Source of the DNA: Anaeromyces robustus
Lineage: Eukaryota; Neocallimastigomycota; Neocallimastigomycetes; Neocallimastigales; Neocallimastigaceae
DNA length: 25,000 nucleotides
Direction: 5' to 3'
Assembly (NCBI GenBank): GCA_002104895.1
Contig: MCFG01000154.1
Span: forward strand, 1 to 25,000
Part shown: piece after piece, positions 12,090-21,748 of the stretch
Layout: each line of letters starts with the position of its first letter
How positions within the stretch are numbered: the stretch's first letter is position 1
Position numbers and translations under genes: made by a program
Notes under the pieces: model-generated
The model's input: only the letters and a program-made list of their open reading frames with translations
The model's database searches: none
Told to the model about the DNA's origin: nothing

Positions 12090-12779
12090 TTTTTTAAAAC
12101 ATTTTTGAATTAAATTTAATATAAAAAAAAAAAAACATACCTCCATTTTTTCATTATCTAATGGACTATTTATTTCATTCTTTGTACTATATCCATCAAC
12201 ACTAGATACTTTTTGTGAATAATTAGATTTACGTCTACGAATTGAATCATAGTCTTCATTTTGTTTTGATAACTGTTTAACAGTTCTGTTTTCACAAAAT
12301 TGTTGAAATTTTTCATAATTTATTTCATAAAAATCTTCAACGTTTTTTGAACCACCTTTTTTATCAAGGGGAATACATATATCATAACAAAAATTTTTAA
12401 TTATATTAGATCGACTAAGGGTATCATCTTTATGAGATAAACTTGTTAAATTTTCAATACTTAATGGTACTGCGGCTTTTTTATTGGCTATATTAATGTA
12501 TTCTGGATCAGAATTAAAAGAAAGTGATACTACTTCTTCTGTTGTTGACAACATACTATTTGGTTTTCCATAAGAACCTAGAGAAGTTTGTGTTACTGAC
12601 TTTTTTAATTTTTTATTGTCTTCTAGTAAATTGGAATTTTCATTATTTTCATTTTTTAAATTTGTATTACTGGAATTAGTGTTGTTATTGGGTAACAAGC
12701 AATTAGAGGAATTACTTTCGATATTGTATGAATTGTGTGATGAGATATCTGTATCTTTTATTTTTTCATTTGAACTCAT
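9965..12779 (-). CDS. CorA-like Mg2+ transporter (fungal ALR/MNR2 type), six exons, 561 aa
   Basis: Membrane channel-type transporter for Mg2+ or other divalent cations. Exons, in coding order: 12141-12779, 11528-11713, 11229-11405, 10885-10999, 10279-10707, 9965-10104. They total 1686 bases with all phases consistent. Residues 1-215 are a polar Asn/Ser-rich N-terminal extension, probably cytosolic. Residues 214-515 form the CorA cytosolic domain, with FFWFDILNPTKEE, then FGIHPLTVEDIEF (277-289), WLAYAHIDDI at the exon 4/5 join, and the helical stretch DVDSIDELVL. TM1 is about 501-518. The signature GMN is at 519-521, followed by VTVPGQ as in fungal Alr/Mnr2 proteins. TM2 is about 534-554. 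The start is the first ATG of a long open first exon. The family assignment is firm. I cannot tell plasma-membrane (Alr1) from vacuolar (Mnr2) type. The splice sites were chosen by reading frame and family conservation, not by transcript data. Confidence 0.9.
10105..10278 (-). other. Intron 5 of the CorA-like gene (174 bp)
   Basis: Donor GTATAT follows GTCATTACAG; acceptor TTTTCTAAG precedes GTATGTGGGG. Phase 1: the split codon G|GT gives Gly in NVITGMWGMN. Without this splice the frame ends at 10235 and lacks both the GMN motif and the second membrane helix. Confidence 0.92.
10708..10884 (-). other. Intron 4 of the CorA-like gene (177 bp)
   Basis: Donor GTAATT follows ATTGATGATA; acceptor AATTACAG precedes TTGCTGATTC. 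Phase 1: the split codon A|TT gives Ile in HIDDIADSF, which matches the family pattern. Confidence 0.9.
11000..11228 (-). other. Intron 3 of the CorA-like gene (229 bp)
   Basis: Donor GTAAAT follows GTTTTATCA; acceptor ACAAATAG precedes TTCCATAATAG. Phase 0. Joins ...FKNCVLS to FHNRPTPHPDNIL. Confidence 0.85.
11406..11527 (-). other. Intron 2 of the CorA-like gene (122 bp)
   Basis: Donor GTAATA follows TTATCTGAT; acceptor TCAAAAG precedes GTATTTGGAATAC. Phase 0. Splicing joins ...ITVLSD to VFGIHPLTVED, the expected order of CorA motifs. Confidence 0.85.
11714..12140 (-). other. Intron 1 of the CorA-like gene (427 bp)
   Basis: Donor GTATGT follows ...AAAATGGAG; acceptor AAATTAG precedes AATGTCTCAG. 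Both joins are in phase 0. The closer acceptor TTGTAG at about 11675 would bring a stop codon or the wrong frame. With this acceptor the exon opens NVSERIIFYC, which fits the conserved start of the fungal CorA domain. The intron contains A/T homopolymers. Confidence 0.8.
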
Positions 12780-14163
12780 TTGCTTATATTATATTATATT
12801 AAATTAAAAAGTATAAATAATTTTTATTTTTTTTTATTATTATTATTTATTTTTATTATTTATTGTTATTATTTTATTGATTTTTATTGAGTATGTTTAT
12901 TATATATTTTTGTCTATTCTTTTTTTAAAAAATATTAAATAATTTAAAACTTTTTAAACACATGTGTCGTTTGGATATTGTAATTATTATCTTAATTTCT
13001 TTTTCAAATTATTTTATTTGTTTTATATTAATTATTTAAAAATGTATTTATTATTAATCCTTTTTTATTTTTTAATTTTTCCTTTTTTTTATTCTTTTTT
13101 CCCTTTTCTTTTCTTTTTTTATTTTTTTATTTTTTTTTTATTTTTTTTTTTTTTTATTTTGCTTTATTTTTATTTTTGTTTTATTCTTGTTTTTTTTTAA
13201 CTTTATTTACCTCTTTAAAACATTTTTAAATGTCATATACATTAATTATTAAATTAAAAAGTAATATTATTTAATTTTATTGGTTATTTTTTCTTTTAAA
13301 TTAATAAAAAGTAAATTTTATAAAAAAAAAATAATAAAAAAAATATAAATAAATTTTAAAAATAAATTTATTTATTATCATATTAATACATATATTAGTA
13401 TTAGGTTTTTAATCCAATATATACATTATCTAATTAATATTATTAATAAGGATTTTTAATTTTTTTATTTAGTTTTAAGTATAATCAATAATAAAAACTA
13501 TACAATTTTTCTTTCTTTTGATAATATAAATAATAAGAAAAATCATTAATTTTAACCTATGTTTAATTTATATATATTATTATAATTTATTAAATTTTAA
13601 TGACTATCTTTTATCTTTTATACAATATATAGATTAAATTTAAGATATATTTTCAGAATAAGTACATTCTTTACAGAAAAAAATTTTATAATCAATGAAA
13701 ATTTTATTTTAAATAAAAATCTATCAAATGTTTTAAAAAAATGAATTAAAATAAAATATTTTTAATCTTTTTTTTTTCATAAGTCATATTAATAATATTT
13801 CGTTCTATTTTTATTTGTTATTTTTTTAATTTTAATTTCATTAGTATTAAGTATAATCGTAGTTATTTTAATAATATGAAAGTTTAATAAAAATAATACT
13901 TCTTTACACTATTTTATTTCATAACTATATAATATTATCAATTATTATATATATTATAATATTATCAATCATTATATATATATATTTATTGATTTATTTA
14001 TTTATTTTAAACCAAAAGGAAGAGAATAAATTTTCTTATTTAAAGATAAGCTAAAAAAACTCTATCTAAAAATATTTTGTAGATGTTTAATAAAATTCTG
14101 ATAATGAAGCATTAAGGGTACAGTATTATAAAACAAAAAAAGAATATCTATATTAAATATTAC

Positions 14164-14332
14164 GTCTACTAAATTTTCCCATTAGTTATCGTTATCATTT
14201 CCTATAAAAAGAAAAATATTATAAAGGCCTTAAAAAATAATATTTCAATTAGAAATACTATTATTATGTCTTATTGGACATGAGAATTTGATATTGAAGA
14301 GTATAGGTTTGTATCGTTCGAATAGCAACTCC
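14164..14332. repeat. Diverged duplicate segment, copy A (pairs with 20996-21160)
   Basis: Shares with the second copy TACTAAATT, GTTATC.TTATCATTTC, TATAAAA, AAGGCCT and ACTATTATTATGT in the same order and orientation. Overall similarity is moderate, with small indels. No frame is open on either strand for more than a short stretch. It is probably a relic of duplicated DNA, possibly once coding; I do not recognise its origin. Weaker similarity may extend down to about 14080. Confidence 0.6.
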
Positions 14333-14914
14333 AAAAATCTGAATATTGCTGGTATTATTTTTGCTAAAAAAAATACCCAACCATAAAAATTATTAAACAG
14401 GAAGCTCTTTTGAGGTTTAAATTTATATATGTTATTATTTCAATAGTTTTATATATGGTGAAATTGTTATAATATATTAATTATCAATGTGTTTAAGTAA
14501 TTTAATTTATGTGTTTAAGTAAATAAATAATGTAAATAAGTAAAATAATATATGTGGAAAAGTCATAATATATTCATATGATAAAAATTTATATTTTACT
14601 ACGCCACATTATTTTATATAAATATGTAAAAATTTATTTCCATTAATCTATGTAATTACCTATTTATTTTAATAATAAATAAACTTAATATATATTAATA
14701 AAACTATTTATAACAGAAATAATTCATATATTTATATATAAAAATAAATATTTAATAAAAATTTTTTTATTATTAAATATTTAGTATATATTACTATATT
14801 AAATATAATTTATTTAACCCTTTAAAAAATTTATAAATATATATAATCTAACCTTTATAATTACTTTAAAAATATATAATAATAAAAATTTATAATAATT
14901 AATATTAAAAAATA

Positions 14915-15052
14915 TTAATAATAAATAAATATTAAAAAAAAATTAATAATAAATAAATATTAAAAAAATATTAATAATAAATAAATATTAAAAAATATTA
15001 ATAATAAATAAATATTAAAAAAATATTAATAATAAATAAATATTAAAAAAAT
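14915..15052. repeat. 27-28-bp tandem array, five copies
   Basis: Units starting TTAATAATAAATAAATATTA begin at 14915, 14943, 14971, 14998 and 15026. They differ mainly in the number of A in the terminal homopolymer. Non-coding. Confidence 0.9.
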
Positions 15053-15829
15053 ATATTTATATATATGTGATTTAAAAAAAAAATTATAACGTTTTTATCT
15101 ACTTTTTATAAATAAATATTTATTTTTATCTAAAAATATAAAAACATTATTTTTTTTTCACTAATTACATATCTTTATATTATTTAATATTTTTAATTTG
15201 ATTAATATTTATAATAATTTTTATTATTATAATTTTTTTTGTATCTTTTATTATATTTATTTTATTTTATATTTAATGTGCTGTATATTCTTCATTTTTA
15301 TTTAATCTATATTTCATATGTATATTAAATTTAAATTATTTTAAATTAAAGATTAATCCTGGTCTAAAAACAATAATAAATGTATATAGTATATGTAGTA
15401 TATAATAATATTTAAATATTAATATAAAATTCATTAATAAAAAAAGTAAACAAAAAAGAAAAAAGTTTAACATAAAGAAAAGAAGTTGAAGTTCTAACCT
15501 CTCACATTCAACATAATAAAATAATAAAAAACAAAGTTTATTATTACTGATATACACAAAATGTACAAAATATACAATATATATAAATTATTTTTAATTG
15601 TAGATAAACAAATAATTTTATACTAAAACAATAAAATTTAGTGTGGGATAATTTATTGTCTAATATCATATATCATTAATATTAAAACTGTTATACAAAT
15701 ATTCTATCATTTTTATAATATCACATGAATTTCTATATATCATTCTAAGATTAAAACTCAAAAAAGTAATAATAAGTAAAAATAAAAAAACAAAAAAAAC
15801 TATCAAATTTTTATTATTTAATTTTTATA

Positions 15830-15990
15830 TATTTTTATTTTTATTTTATTTATTTTTTATTTTTTTTTTATTAATTTTTTTTATTATTTTTTTTTATTAA
15901 TTTTTTTTATTATTTTTTTTATATTAATTTTTTTTATTATTTTTATTTTTTTTTATTTTTTTATTTATTTATTTTTTATTTCTATTTTTT
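15830..15990. repeat. T-rich imperfect repeat
   Basis: Repeated blocks of TTTTTTATTAATTTTTTTTA and close variants, about four of them, in a T-dominated stretch. Simple-sequence DNA with no coding content. Confidence 0.8.
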
Positions 15991-16300
15991 TTTTTACTTT
16001 ACTAATTTATTATTTTTTAACTATTATTGTTTTTATTCTATTTTTATTAATGTAATTTTTACAATGTTTATTTTTTTAATTAATAAATTAAAAAATATTT
16101 AATTTTAAATTATGAAAAATAAATATTACAGAATTAAGTTAATAAATTACAGATAGTATATTTAATCATTATGTTTAAATCACTATGATTAAATATTATT
16201 ATAATTATGGTATATTATTAATATATATTATTAATATATATTTAAATTTAATTATTAAAATTTAATTATTATTATTATTATTATTAATTTTTTTTTTTTT

Positions 16301-17860
16301 TTAGTTCTTATTTTGTTTGATATTATCTAAAACATTATATATTCTATTTAATGATTTATCAAGTTCATCTTGTTCAACGGCATAACAGATTCTAAACCAA
16401 TTTCTTTCTTCTTTAGTATCTTTACTAAAGAATGCTTGACTTGGTGAAATATATATACCTCCTTCTAAAAGTTTCATCCATAATTCATATTCATCCATTT
16501 CTGCTTGATGAAGATCAATGTAAATAAAGAATCCTGAACTTCCTTCAACATATGGAATATTATGAGCATTTAATGAATTTGTTAAATGAATATAACTTTT
16601 ATATAATTTACGATTATTATTTAAAATGAAATTATCAGTCCATTCTTGATTAGATAAAATATTTACAAGAATGTTATCAATATTAGTTGGAATACATGTT
16701 AAGAAACATATTTTTTGCATAGCTGCCATAACTGTTTTAGAATAAGAAATAGTAACACCAATTCTTAAACCATTTAAACAGAAATCTTTTGAAAATCCCC
16801 ATAATCCATGAGTATTTTCTGGATCTGGAAGATCTAATGAAAATATTGATGTGAAATGATCATTTTTACCATCGATTTTAGTTTCAATTCTTGAAATGTT
16901 GTTATTTTTAATAGATTGACATTGTGAACAATGACATTGATAATCTTCAATGGTTTTACCTTCTTCTATATTTTTGGTAACAATATCTCTCCATGTTGAA
17001 AGTCCGTAAATTTCATCACAAATAACTGCAAGTCCATGTGATTTTGCGAAATTACAGAAACGGAGAAGTTGTTCAGCACTGTAACATCGACCAAATGGAT
17101 TGTTTGGATTAGCAATGATAATAGCTCTAACTTTTCTTGTAGCATTATTTAAAGCATTTTCTAAAGCTTCTTCACTAACTTCTAAACAATCATTTTCTTC
17201 ATGTTGAACTGGAATACAATAAACTCTAGCACCATATTTTAAATCTGCTTCAAAACCACCATAGAATGGACCTGGAACTAAAGCAGCATCACCTTGATCA
17301 AATAAAACTTCACCACATAAATTAAGAAGTGGACCACATCCATTACCAACACATATATTTTCTTTTCCTAATAAAACTTTTGGATGTAAATAACGATTTA
17401 ATAATTTAGCAACTTCTTCACGTAATCTATCAGAACCAGGATTTGGACCATAAAGTAATTGTTCTGGAGTTACAGTAGAAACTTTTGGATCATTAATTTT
17501 ACTTAATAATTCACGATTATTTAATTTATTTTCGGCAGTACCGAGATTAATAATACCATTTGGATTATTTTGTGGATGATATTTATTATTACGAACAATA
17601 ATAATACCTTTACTTAAAAGAAATTCTTCATTTTGGATTTCTAAAGCTCTCTTTGATAATTTTGGTGGATTTACTTTTTTTGAAATATTAGATTTAACTA
17701 ATAATTTTTTACTATTTTCTTGTACATTTTCGATTTTTCCATTAATCTTTTCTTCTTTGTATTTACGAGCAATTTCGTCAGCAATAATCTTATCTTTAAT
17801 AGATAAGTATTTTCTTTTTCTTGAAATTATATTAACAGGTTCTAAAGTAGCAATAGTCAT
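16301..17860 (-). CDS. PLP-dependent class I/II aminotransferase, ACC-synthase-like (copy A, 519 aa)
   Basis: Fold-type I PLP enzyme, nearest in motif order to ACC synthase and the animal/fungal ACCS-like proteins. In sequence order: NLGTAENKL (105-113), YGPNPGSDRLRE (137-148), VGNGCGPLLN (171-180), NPNNPFGR (251-258, with the conserved Asn), CDEIYG (281-286; Asp282 and Tyr285 contact PLP), WGFSKDF (354-360; Lys358 should form the Schiff base), LRIG (Arg366) and NWFRICYA (488-495; Arg490 should bind the substrate carboxylate). All key residues are present, so an active enzyme is expected; the substrate is not shown. Oddities: an N-terminal extension of about 80-90 residues with a basic SRKRKY patch, and an insert at about 295-335 containing CHCSQC (Cys309, 311, 314). 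The ATG at 17860 follows AAAA and opens the conserved N-terminus of both copies. Intronless. A near-identical copy lies 5448 bp further along at 21749. Confidence 0.93.
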   Translation of the reverse strand: MTIATLEPVNIISRKRKYLSIKDKIIADEIARKYKEEKINGKIENVQENSKKLLVKSNISKKVNPPKLSKRALEIQNEEFLLSKGIIIVRNNKYHPQNNPNGIINLGTAENKLNNRELLSKINDPKVSTVTPEQLLYGPNPGSDRLREEVAKLLNRYLHPKVLLGKENICVGNGCGPLLNLCGEVLFDQGDAALVPGPFYGGFEADLKYGARVYCIPVQHEENDCLEVSEEALENALNNATRKVRAIIIANPNNPFGRCYSAEQLLRFCNFAKSHGLAVICDEIYGLSTWRDIVTKNIEEGKTIEDYQCHCSQCQSIKNNNISRIETKIDGKNDHFTSIFSLDLPDPENTHGLWGFSKDFCLNGLRIGVTISYSKTVMAAMQKICFLTCIPTNIDNILVNILSNQEWTDNFILNNNRKLYKSYIHLTNSLNAHNIPYVEGSSGFFIYIDLHQAEMDEYELWMKLLEGGIYISPSQAFFSKDTKEERNWFRICYAVEQDELDKSLNRIYNVLDNIKQNKN

Positions 17861-17998
17861 TTTTATATGTATTATAAATAAATTTATTTAAATATTAAAT
17901 ATTATTATGATAAAAAAAAAACTTTTATTTTATATAAAATAATTAAAAATAATTATTTAGTTTAATTTGATATTATTATTTATTAAAAAATGTATATT

Positions 17999-18020
17999 AT
18001 AAGAATTTTAAAATTCTTAT
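17999..18020. promoter_or_regulatory. Conserved palindrome upstream of aminotransferase copy A
   Basis: AAGAATTTTAAAATTCTT with flanking AT on both sides is a perfect 22-bp palindrome, 139-160 bases upstream of the start codon. The second gene copy keeps it with one A/T pair shortened, at a similar distance, although the DNA around it has diverged. That suggests a candidate regulatory element, but simple AT bias cannot be excluded. Confidence 0.4.
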
Positions 18021-18320
18021 TAAATCTTTAAATTTAATTTGTAAATGATTTTAATTAAATATTTGATATTGAATAAAAAGTAAACAAAGAAAATTTCTTC
18101 TATTTATACAAATTTTTTTTTTTATATGATTAATCCAAAAAAAAAAAAATATATATATATATATATAATATAAAATTATAAAAAAAATATATATTATAGT
18201 AATTTTCAATTTTAATAAAATTTGTATTATCCATTTAATTATTATATATTACAATATATTCCAATTTAAATTAAATATTTTAATTTGATTATCTATTATA
18301 TATTCAAAATTAAAAAAAAT

Positions 18321-18362
18321 TAGTTTACAAATTATTAATAAAAATTTGTCAACAATTATCCA
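18321..18362. repeat. Dispersed short repeat, copy 1 of 4
   Basis: A segment with the core GTTTACAAATTATTAATAAA followed by AATTTGT and ending TATCCA. Related segments lie at 19619-19660, 19816-19856 and 23730-23770, all in the same orientation. This one and the 23730 copy belong to the duplicated 5' flanks of the aminotransferase genes. Confidence 0.55.
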
Positions 18363-19618
18363 CTCATATTAAATTAAATATTATTCGTTGAATATAACTA
18401 AATATTAACATAAAATTTGTTTCATAAAATTCATTAATATTTTTATTTATTTTAAAAGAGATTGTCTTTTATTAATATTTTATTTTGAAAAAAAGTAAAA
18501 TATTATCATTTTCATATTTTTTGACATTATAATTAAACTATACTTTGTTATGATGGTAATAAAAGTTTTTAAAATGTAAACAATATAGGAAAAAATATTT
18601 AAAAAATGCATATTAATTTAAATAAATAGGATTTACATATTATATTATATGTAATTAAATTAAAACTATATATATATAGTTAAGTTTATTAAATTGAACT
18701 GTAATAGTCATAAAAACTACCTTTAATAATTTAAATTAAATAATGATATAAGTAAAAAGAAAGAATTCTTTTTAAAATGAATATAAATATAAATATTCCG
18801 TCGTTTTTTGAAATTAATATTTTTATTAAATATTAGTAAGAAAAATAAAAAAAAATATATATATATATAAAAGAAATATTGTATTGAAAAGTTTTTTATT
18901 CATATGTTTATCATTTATCATTTTTATTTTTTAATTTATTTTAGATGCAATAATTTTTAATTATAAATTTATTTAAAATATATATATATTTTTACTTTCA
19001 TATTTCATTTTTATTTGATTTATTTTATAAAATACATTATTAATTTATATAATATTATTTTATTGTAATAATATTTAAAAGTTAATGAATATTGGATTAT
19101 AACGTATAAATAAGAATGAATTATTTTTAAAATAATATGCCTTGTAAATGAATATTAAAATATTTTTATTATGTAAAATTTATCGTAAAATAAATATTAA
19201 AAAATTTTTGATATGTAAAATTTAACATAATCTAAAATTATTTTATACTTTTATCATTTATTAAGTTAATTTTCCAGAGAATAATATATTAGTATTTTTC
19301 CATTCACAAATATTATAAATAGTATATTTCTTAAAAGAAAAACTGAACAGGATAATATATTATAATATAATATATATTTATTTTATTACTAATTTTTTTT
19401 TTTTTTAATTTATTATATATTTATTATTTTTTTTATTCGTTATTTACGTAACTAAAAGTTTTTCTTTTTTTTGTTTTTGTTATGTTTTCTTTTGTTTCTG
19501 TTTTTGTTTCTGTTTTTCGTCAAATTATTATAATATATTAAAAAATATTAAAAATTTAAATATAATTAAAAAAAAAAAAAAAAAGAATAAATGAAAAATT
19601 TATCAGATTAATGATATT

Positions 19619-19990
19619 GGTTAACTAACTGTTAATAAAAATTTGTTTATTTTTTGTCCATTAAAATTAATTTGATTTTTTTTCTTCATACATCATTAAT
19701 ATTAAATAAATTCTATCCGTTTATATAATAACAAATATATTTATTAGTATATTATTTTCATAATTTATTTAAAGGAAATATCTAAAAAATAATTATAATT
19801 AATTTTTATATTATTGGTTGACTAATTGTTAACAATAATTTGTTTATTTTTACCCATAAGAAACAAAGTAAATCATACTTATATATAATTTTTTTAACTT
19901 TTTTTTTTTTTCTCTTATTTTATCATTTAAAGATTAAGATATTTATTTATTATTATTTATTTACATGATAGTTAATTAAAGGAAATATCT
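19619..19990. repeat. Two diverged units of about 200 bp in tandem
   Basis: Each unit opens with GGTTRACTAAYTGTTAAYAA and a following TTTGTTTATTTTT (19619-19660 and 19816-19856). Each ends with AAAGGAAATATCT (near 19770 and 19978). The interior has diverged strongly. The opening motif also occurs upstream of both aminotransferase copies. No coding frame is seen. Confidence 0.6.
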
Positions 19991-20625
19991 TTAAAGTTAA
20001 TAACTATTAAAATATATTTTTGACAGCTTTTATATTAAGAATATTATTAAATAATTATAAATATGACATATTTATATATATTTATATATAAATGGTATGT
20101 TTATATAATAAATACTTCAAACTTTAAATTTGTTTTAATTTATAAAAGATGTTTATTTATTCGGTAAATGTATTTATTAATTATTTTAGCATTAAAATAC
20201 TTTTATTAATATATATTATATTTATTTGTTTGTGTAAAAAATTTATATATTGTTTTTAAATTTATTTATATTGTTATTATTATTAAATTATATAATTATT
20301 ATTATTTTGATTTTAAAATTTTTAAGTTTAAAATATTATGTTTATATAAACATGAACGAAGTTATTAGTTATAATATTTTTCAATAATAAGTTTTTTTTT
20401 TTTTTTTTTTTTAATTTTTTATTATATTTATTTTATTATATTTACATTGTAAGAGTAAATAAATAAGTTTAAAATATTATGTTTATATAAATAATATATT
20501 CGAAAAATGGTTATTATTTTATCTTATTTATCAACTGAATTATTATGTTTATATTGCTTTTTATTTTTATTATAGTTATAACTTTTATTTTTTTTTAGAT
20601 TAAAGGAAAAGAATGTTTTCTTTGT

Positions 20626-20838
20626 TTAAGTAGTAGTAGTAGTATTAGGAGTAGTAGTATTAAGAGTAGTAGTTTTTTCTTGTCCATCACAATTACCAAA
20701 TTCACTTTGACAACCAGTACCACAATATTCTATAGAATCACCACACCAACCATATTTACTACAACATAAACCTTCAGCACAAACAGCAATACCTGGACCA
20801 CATTGATCTTTTGATATTGGAAGTACTTTCACTTGATT
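20626..20838 (-). pseudogene. CBM18 (hevein-type chitin-binding) exon or gene fragment
   Basis: One complete chitin-binding module. Its eight cysteines are spaced C-x6-C-x4-CC-x5-C-x6-C-x3-C-x6-C, and [15 protein letters not shown] contains the Ser, Tyr, Trp and Tyr expected to contact chitin. It is followed by a Thr-rich linker made of ACT repeats, which ends at a stop at 20626-20628. There is no ATG in frame: the frame opens after a stop at 20839-20841 and begins near a GTG at 20832. It is therefore either an internal or last exon (an AG that could serve as acceptor lies at 20832-20833, needing one base from an upstream exon) or a decayed fragment. No signal peptide is present in this part. 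Upstream, an ATG at 20973 starts the hydrophobic MLLVCLIILYLLE, but I found no splice that joins it in frame. The module is clear; its status as a gene is not. Confidence 0.65.
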
Positions 20839-20995
20839 TTACTTATTTTAAGAGTTATTATTATAAAAAAAAATATAATAAATTTCTGAAATTATAATAA
20901 TTTTAGTAGAGGGTACTATTCGGATTTTATTCTTCTCTAAAAGATATAATATTATTAAACAAACAAGTAACATTTGTATTAAAGATGGTGTGGTG

Positions 20996-21160
20996 TTTAC
21001 TAAATTCTCCTTGAGTTATCATTATCATTTCTTATAAAAGTAGAAATTTCTCAAGGCCTATGATTAAAATAATATAGCTATTTGACATACTATTATTATG
21101 TTTTATCGTTCAATGTCGATACTCTTGGTTTTGAAGGATGTAAGTCTAGTATATTCAAAT
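20996..21160. repeat. Diverged duplicate segment, copy B (pairs with 14164-14332)
   Basis: Same order of shared blocks as copy A. It also contains a 7-bp inverted repeat, CCTTGAG (21009-21015) and CTCAAGG (21050-21056), that copy A has lost. It sits on the 3' side of aminotransferase copy B, as copy A sits on the 3' side of the first gene, so both may belong to one larger, now eroded segmental duplication. It also lies immediately upstream of the CBM18 fragment. Confidence 0.6.
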
Positions 21161-21178
21161 AAAGGTTTCAATAATTAC

Positions 21179-21381
<203 letters not shown>

Positions 21382-21748
21382 ATATAATAATAAACGAACA
21401 TAATATTAATATTTATTATAGACACATAAAACAAATAATTTTTATAATTTTAAGTAATCAACTATAGACAGTTAAAAAATGTAATTTTTACGATTTTTTT
21501 ATTTTTTTTTTACTTTATTTTTTTGATATTTTTTATGAAACAAATATTATTTTAATTTGAAAAAATTAAATAAATTAAAATATAAATAGTAGATAGTTAT
21601 TATATTACAAAAGTTATTTAAATAAATAAATAAAAAAATTTACAGATAGTTAAATTAAATTAAAATATTTATGTAATTGTTATAATAATGATAAGTGATG
21701 GTATAATGTAAATATTATTAAATTAATAATTATTAAGCTTTATTATTT

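Larger units (their letters stand above)
12808..16300. other. Intergenic AT-rich region with tandem repeats and a diverged duplicate segment
   Basis: No confident gene. A pyrimidine-rich T tract at about 13040-13200 creates a false Phe-rich plus-strand frame. The less AT-rich segment at about 14000-14420 holds the copy of a diverged repeat (14164-14332). A 27-28-bp tandem array lies at 14915-15052. At 15336-15557 minus there is a weak exon-like frame that starts at GTG, not ATG; I do not accept it as a gene. T-rich simple sequence fills about 15830-15990. From about 16049 to the aminotransferase stop the DNA is shared with the flank of the second aminotransferase copy. Confidence 0.7.
16049..18362 (-). 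repeat. Segmental duplication, unit A (pairs with 21477-23770)
   Basis: Contains aminotransferase copy A with recognisable flanks. On the 3' side both units share TAATTTTTAC (16052 and 21480) and TTACAGATAGT (about 16147 and 21641). On the 5' side they share the palindrome, TTTGTAT.ATCCATTTAATTA (about 18222 and 23648) and the short repeat at 18321 and 23730. The coding part is nearly identical while the flanks have many substitutions and indels. The limits given are those of the last block I could match by eye. Confidence 0.7.
17861..20625. other. Intergenic AT-rich region between aminotransferase copy A and the CBM18 fragment
   Basis: No gene seen. The first 500 bases or so (to about 18365) are recognisably duplicated upstream of the second aminotransferase and should carry its promoter. 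Beyond that the region holds AT microsatellites, two related units of about 200 bp (19619-19990), and T-rich tracts near 19390-19510 and 20390-20412. Confidence 0.7.

Noticed and set aside
12616-12807. Plus-strand frame opposite CorA exon 1
   Set aside because: Shadow of the minus-strand exon, no domain.
12964-13200. Phe/Leu-rich plus-strand frame resembling membrane segments
   Set aside because: Translation of a T-rich tract; hydrophobicity follows from TTT and TTA codons only.
14270-14332. Possible tRNA, from the T-loop-like GTTCGAAT near 14315
   Set aside because: No acceptor-stem pairing or anticodon arm can be drawn, and the duplicate segment lacks the motif.
15336-15557. 73-codon minus-strand frame, possibly ending in a spliced last exon (GAGAG joined to ACCAGGATTAATC after TTGTTTTTAG)
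   Set aside because: The splice would keep frame (CERPGLIFNLK), but the donor GTTAGA is weak, the frame starts at GTG rather than ATG, and no upstream exon or homology was recognised.
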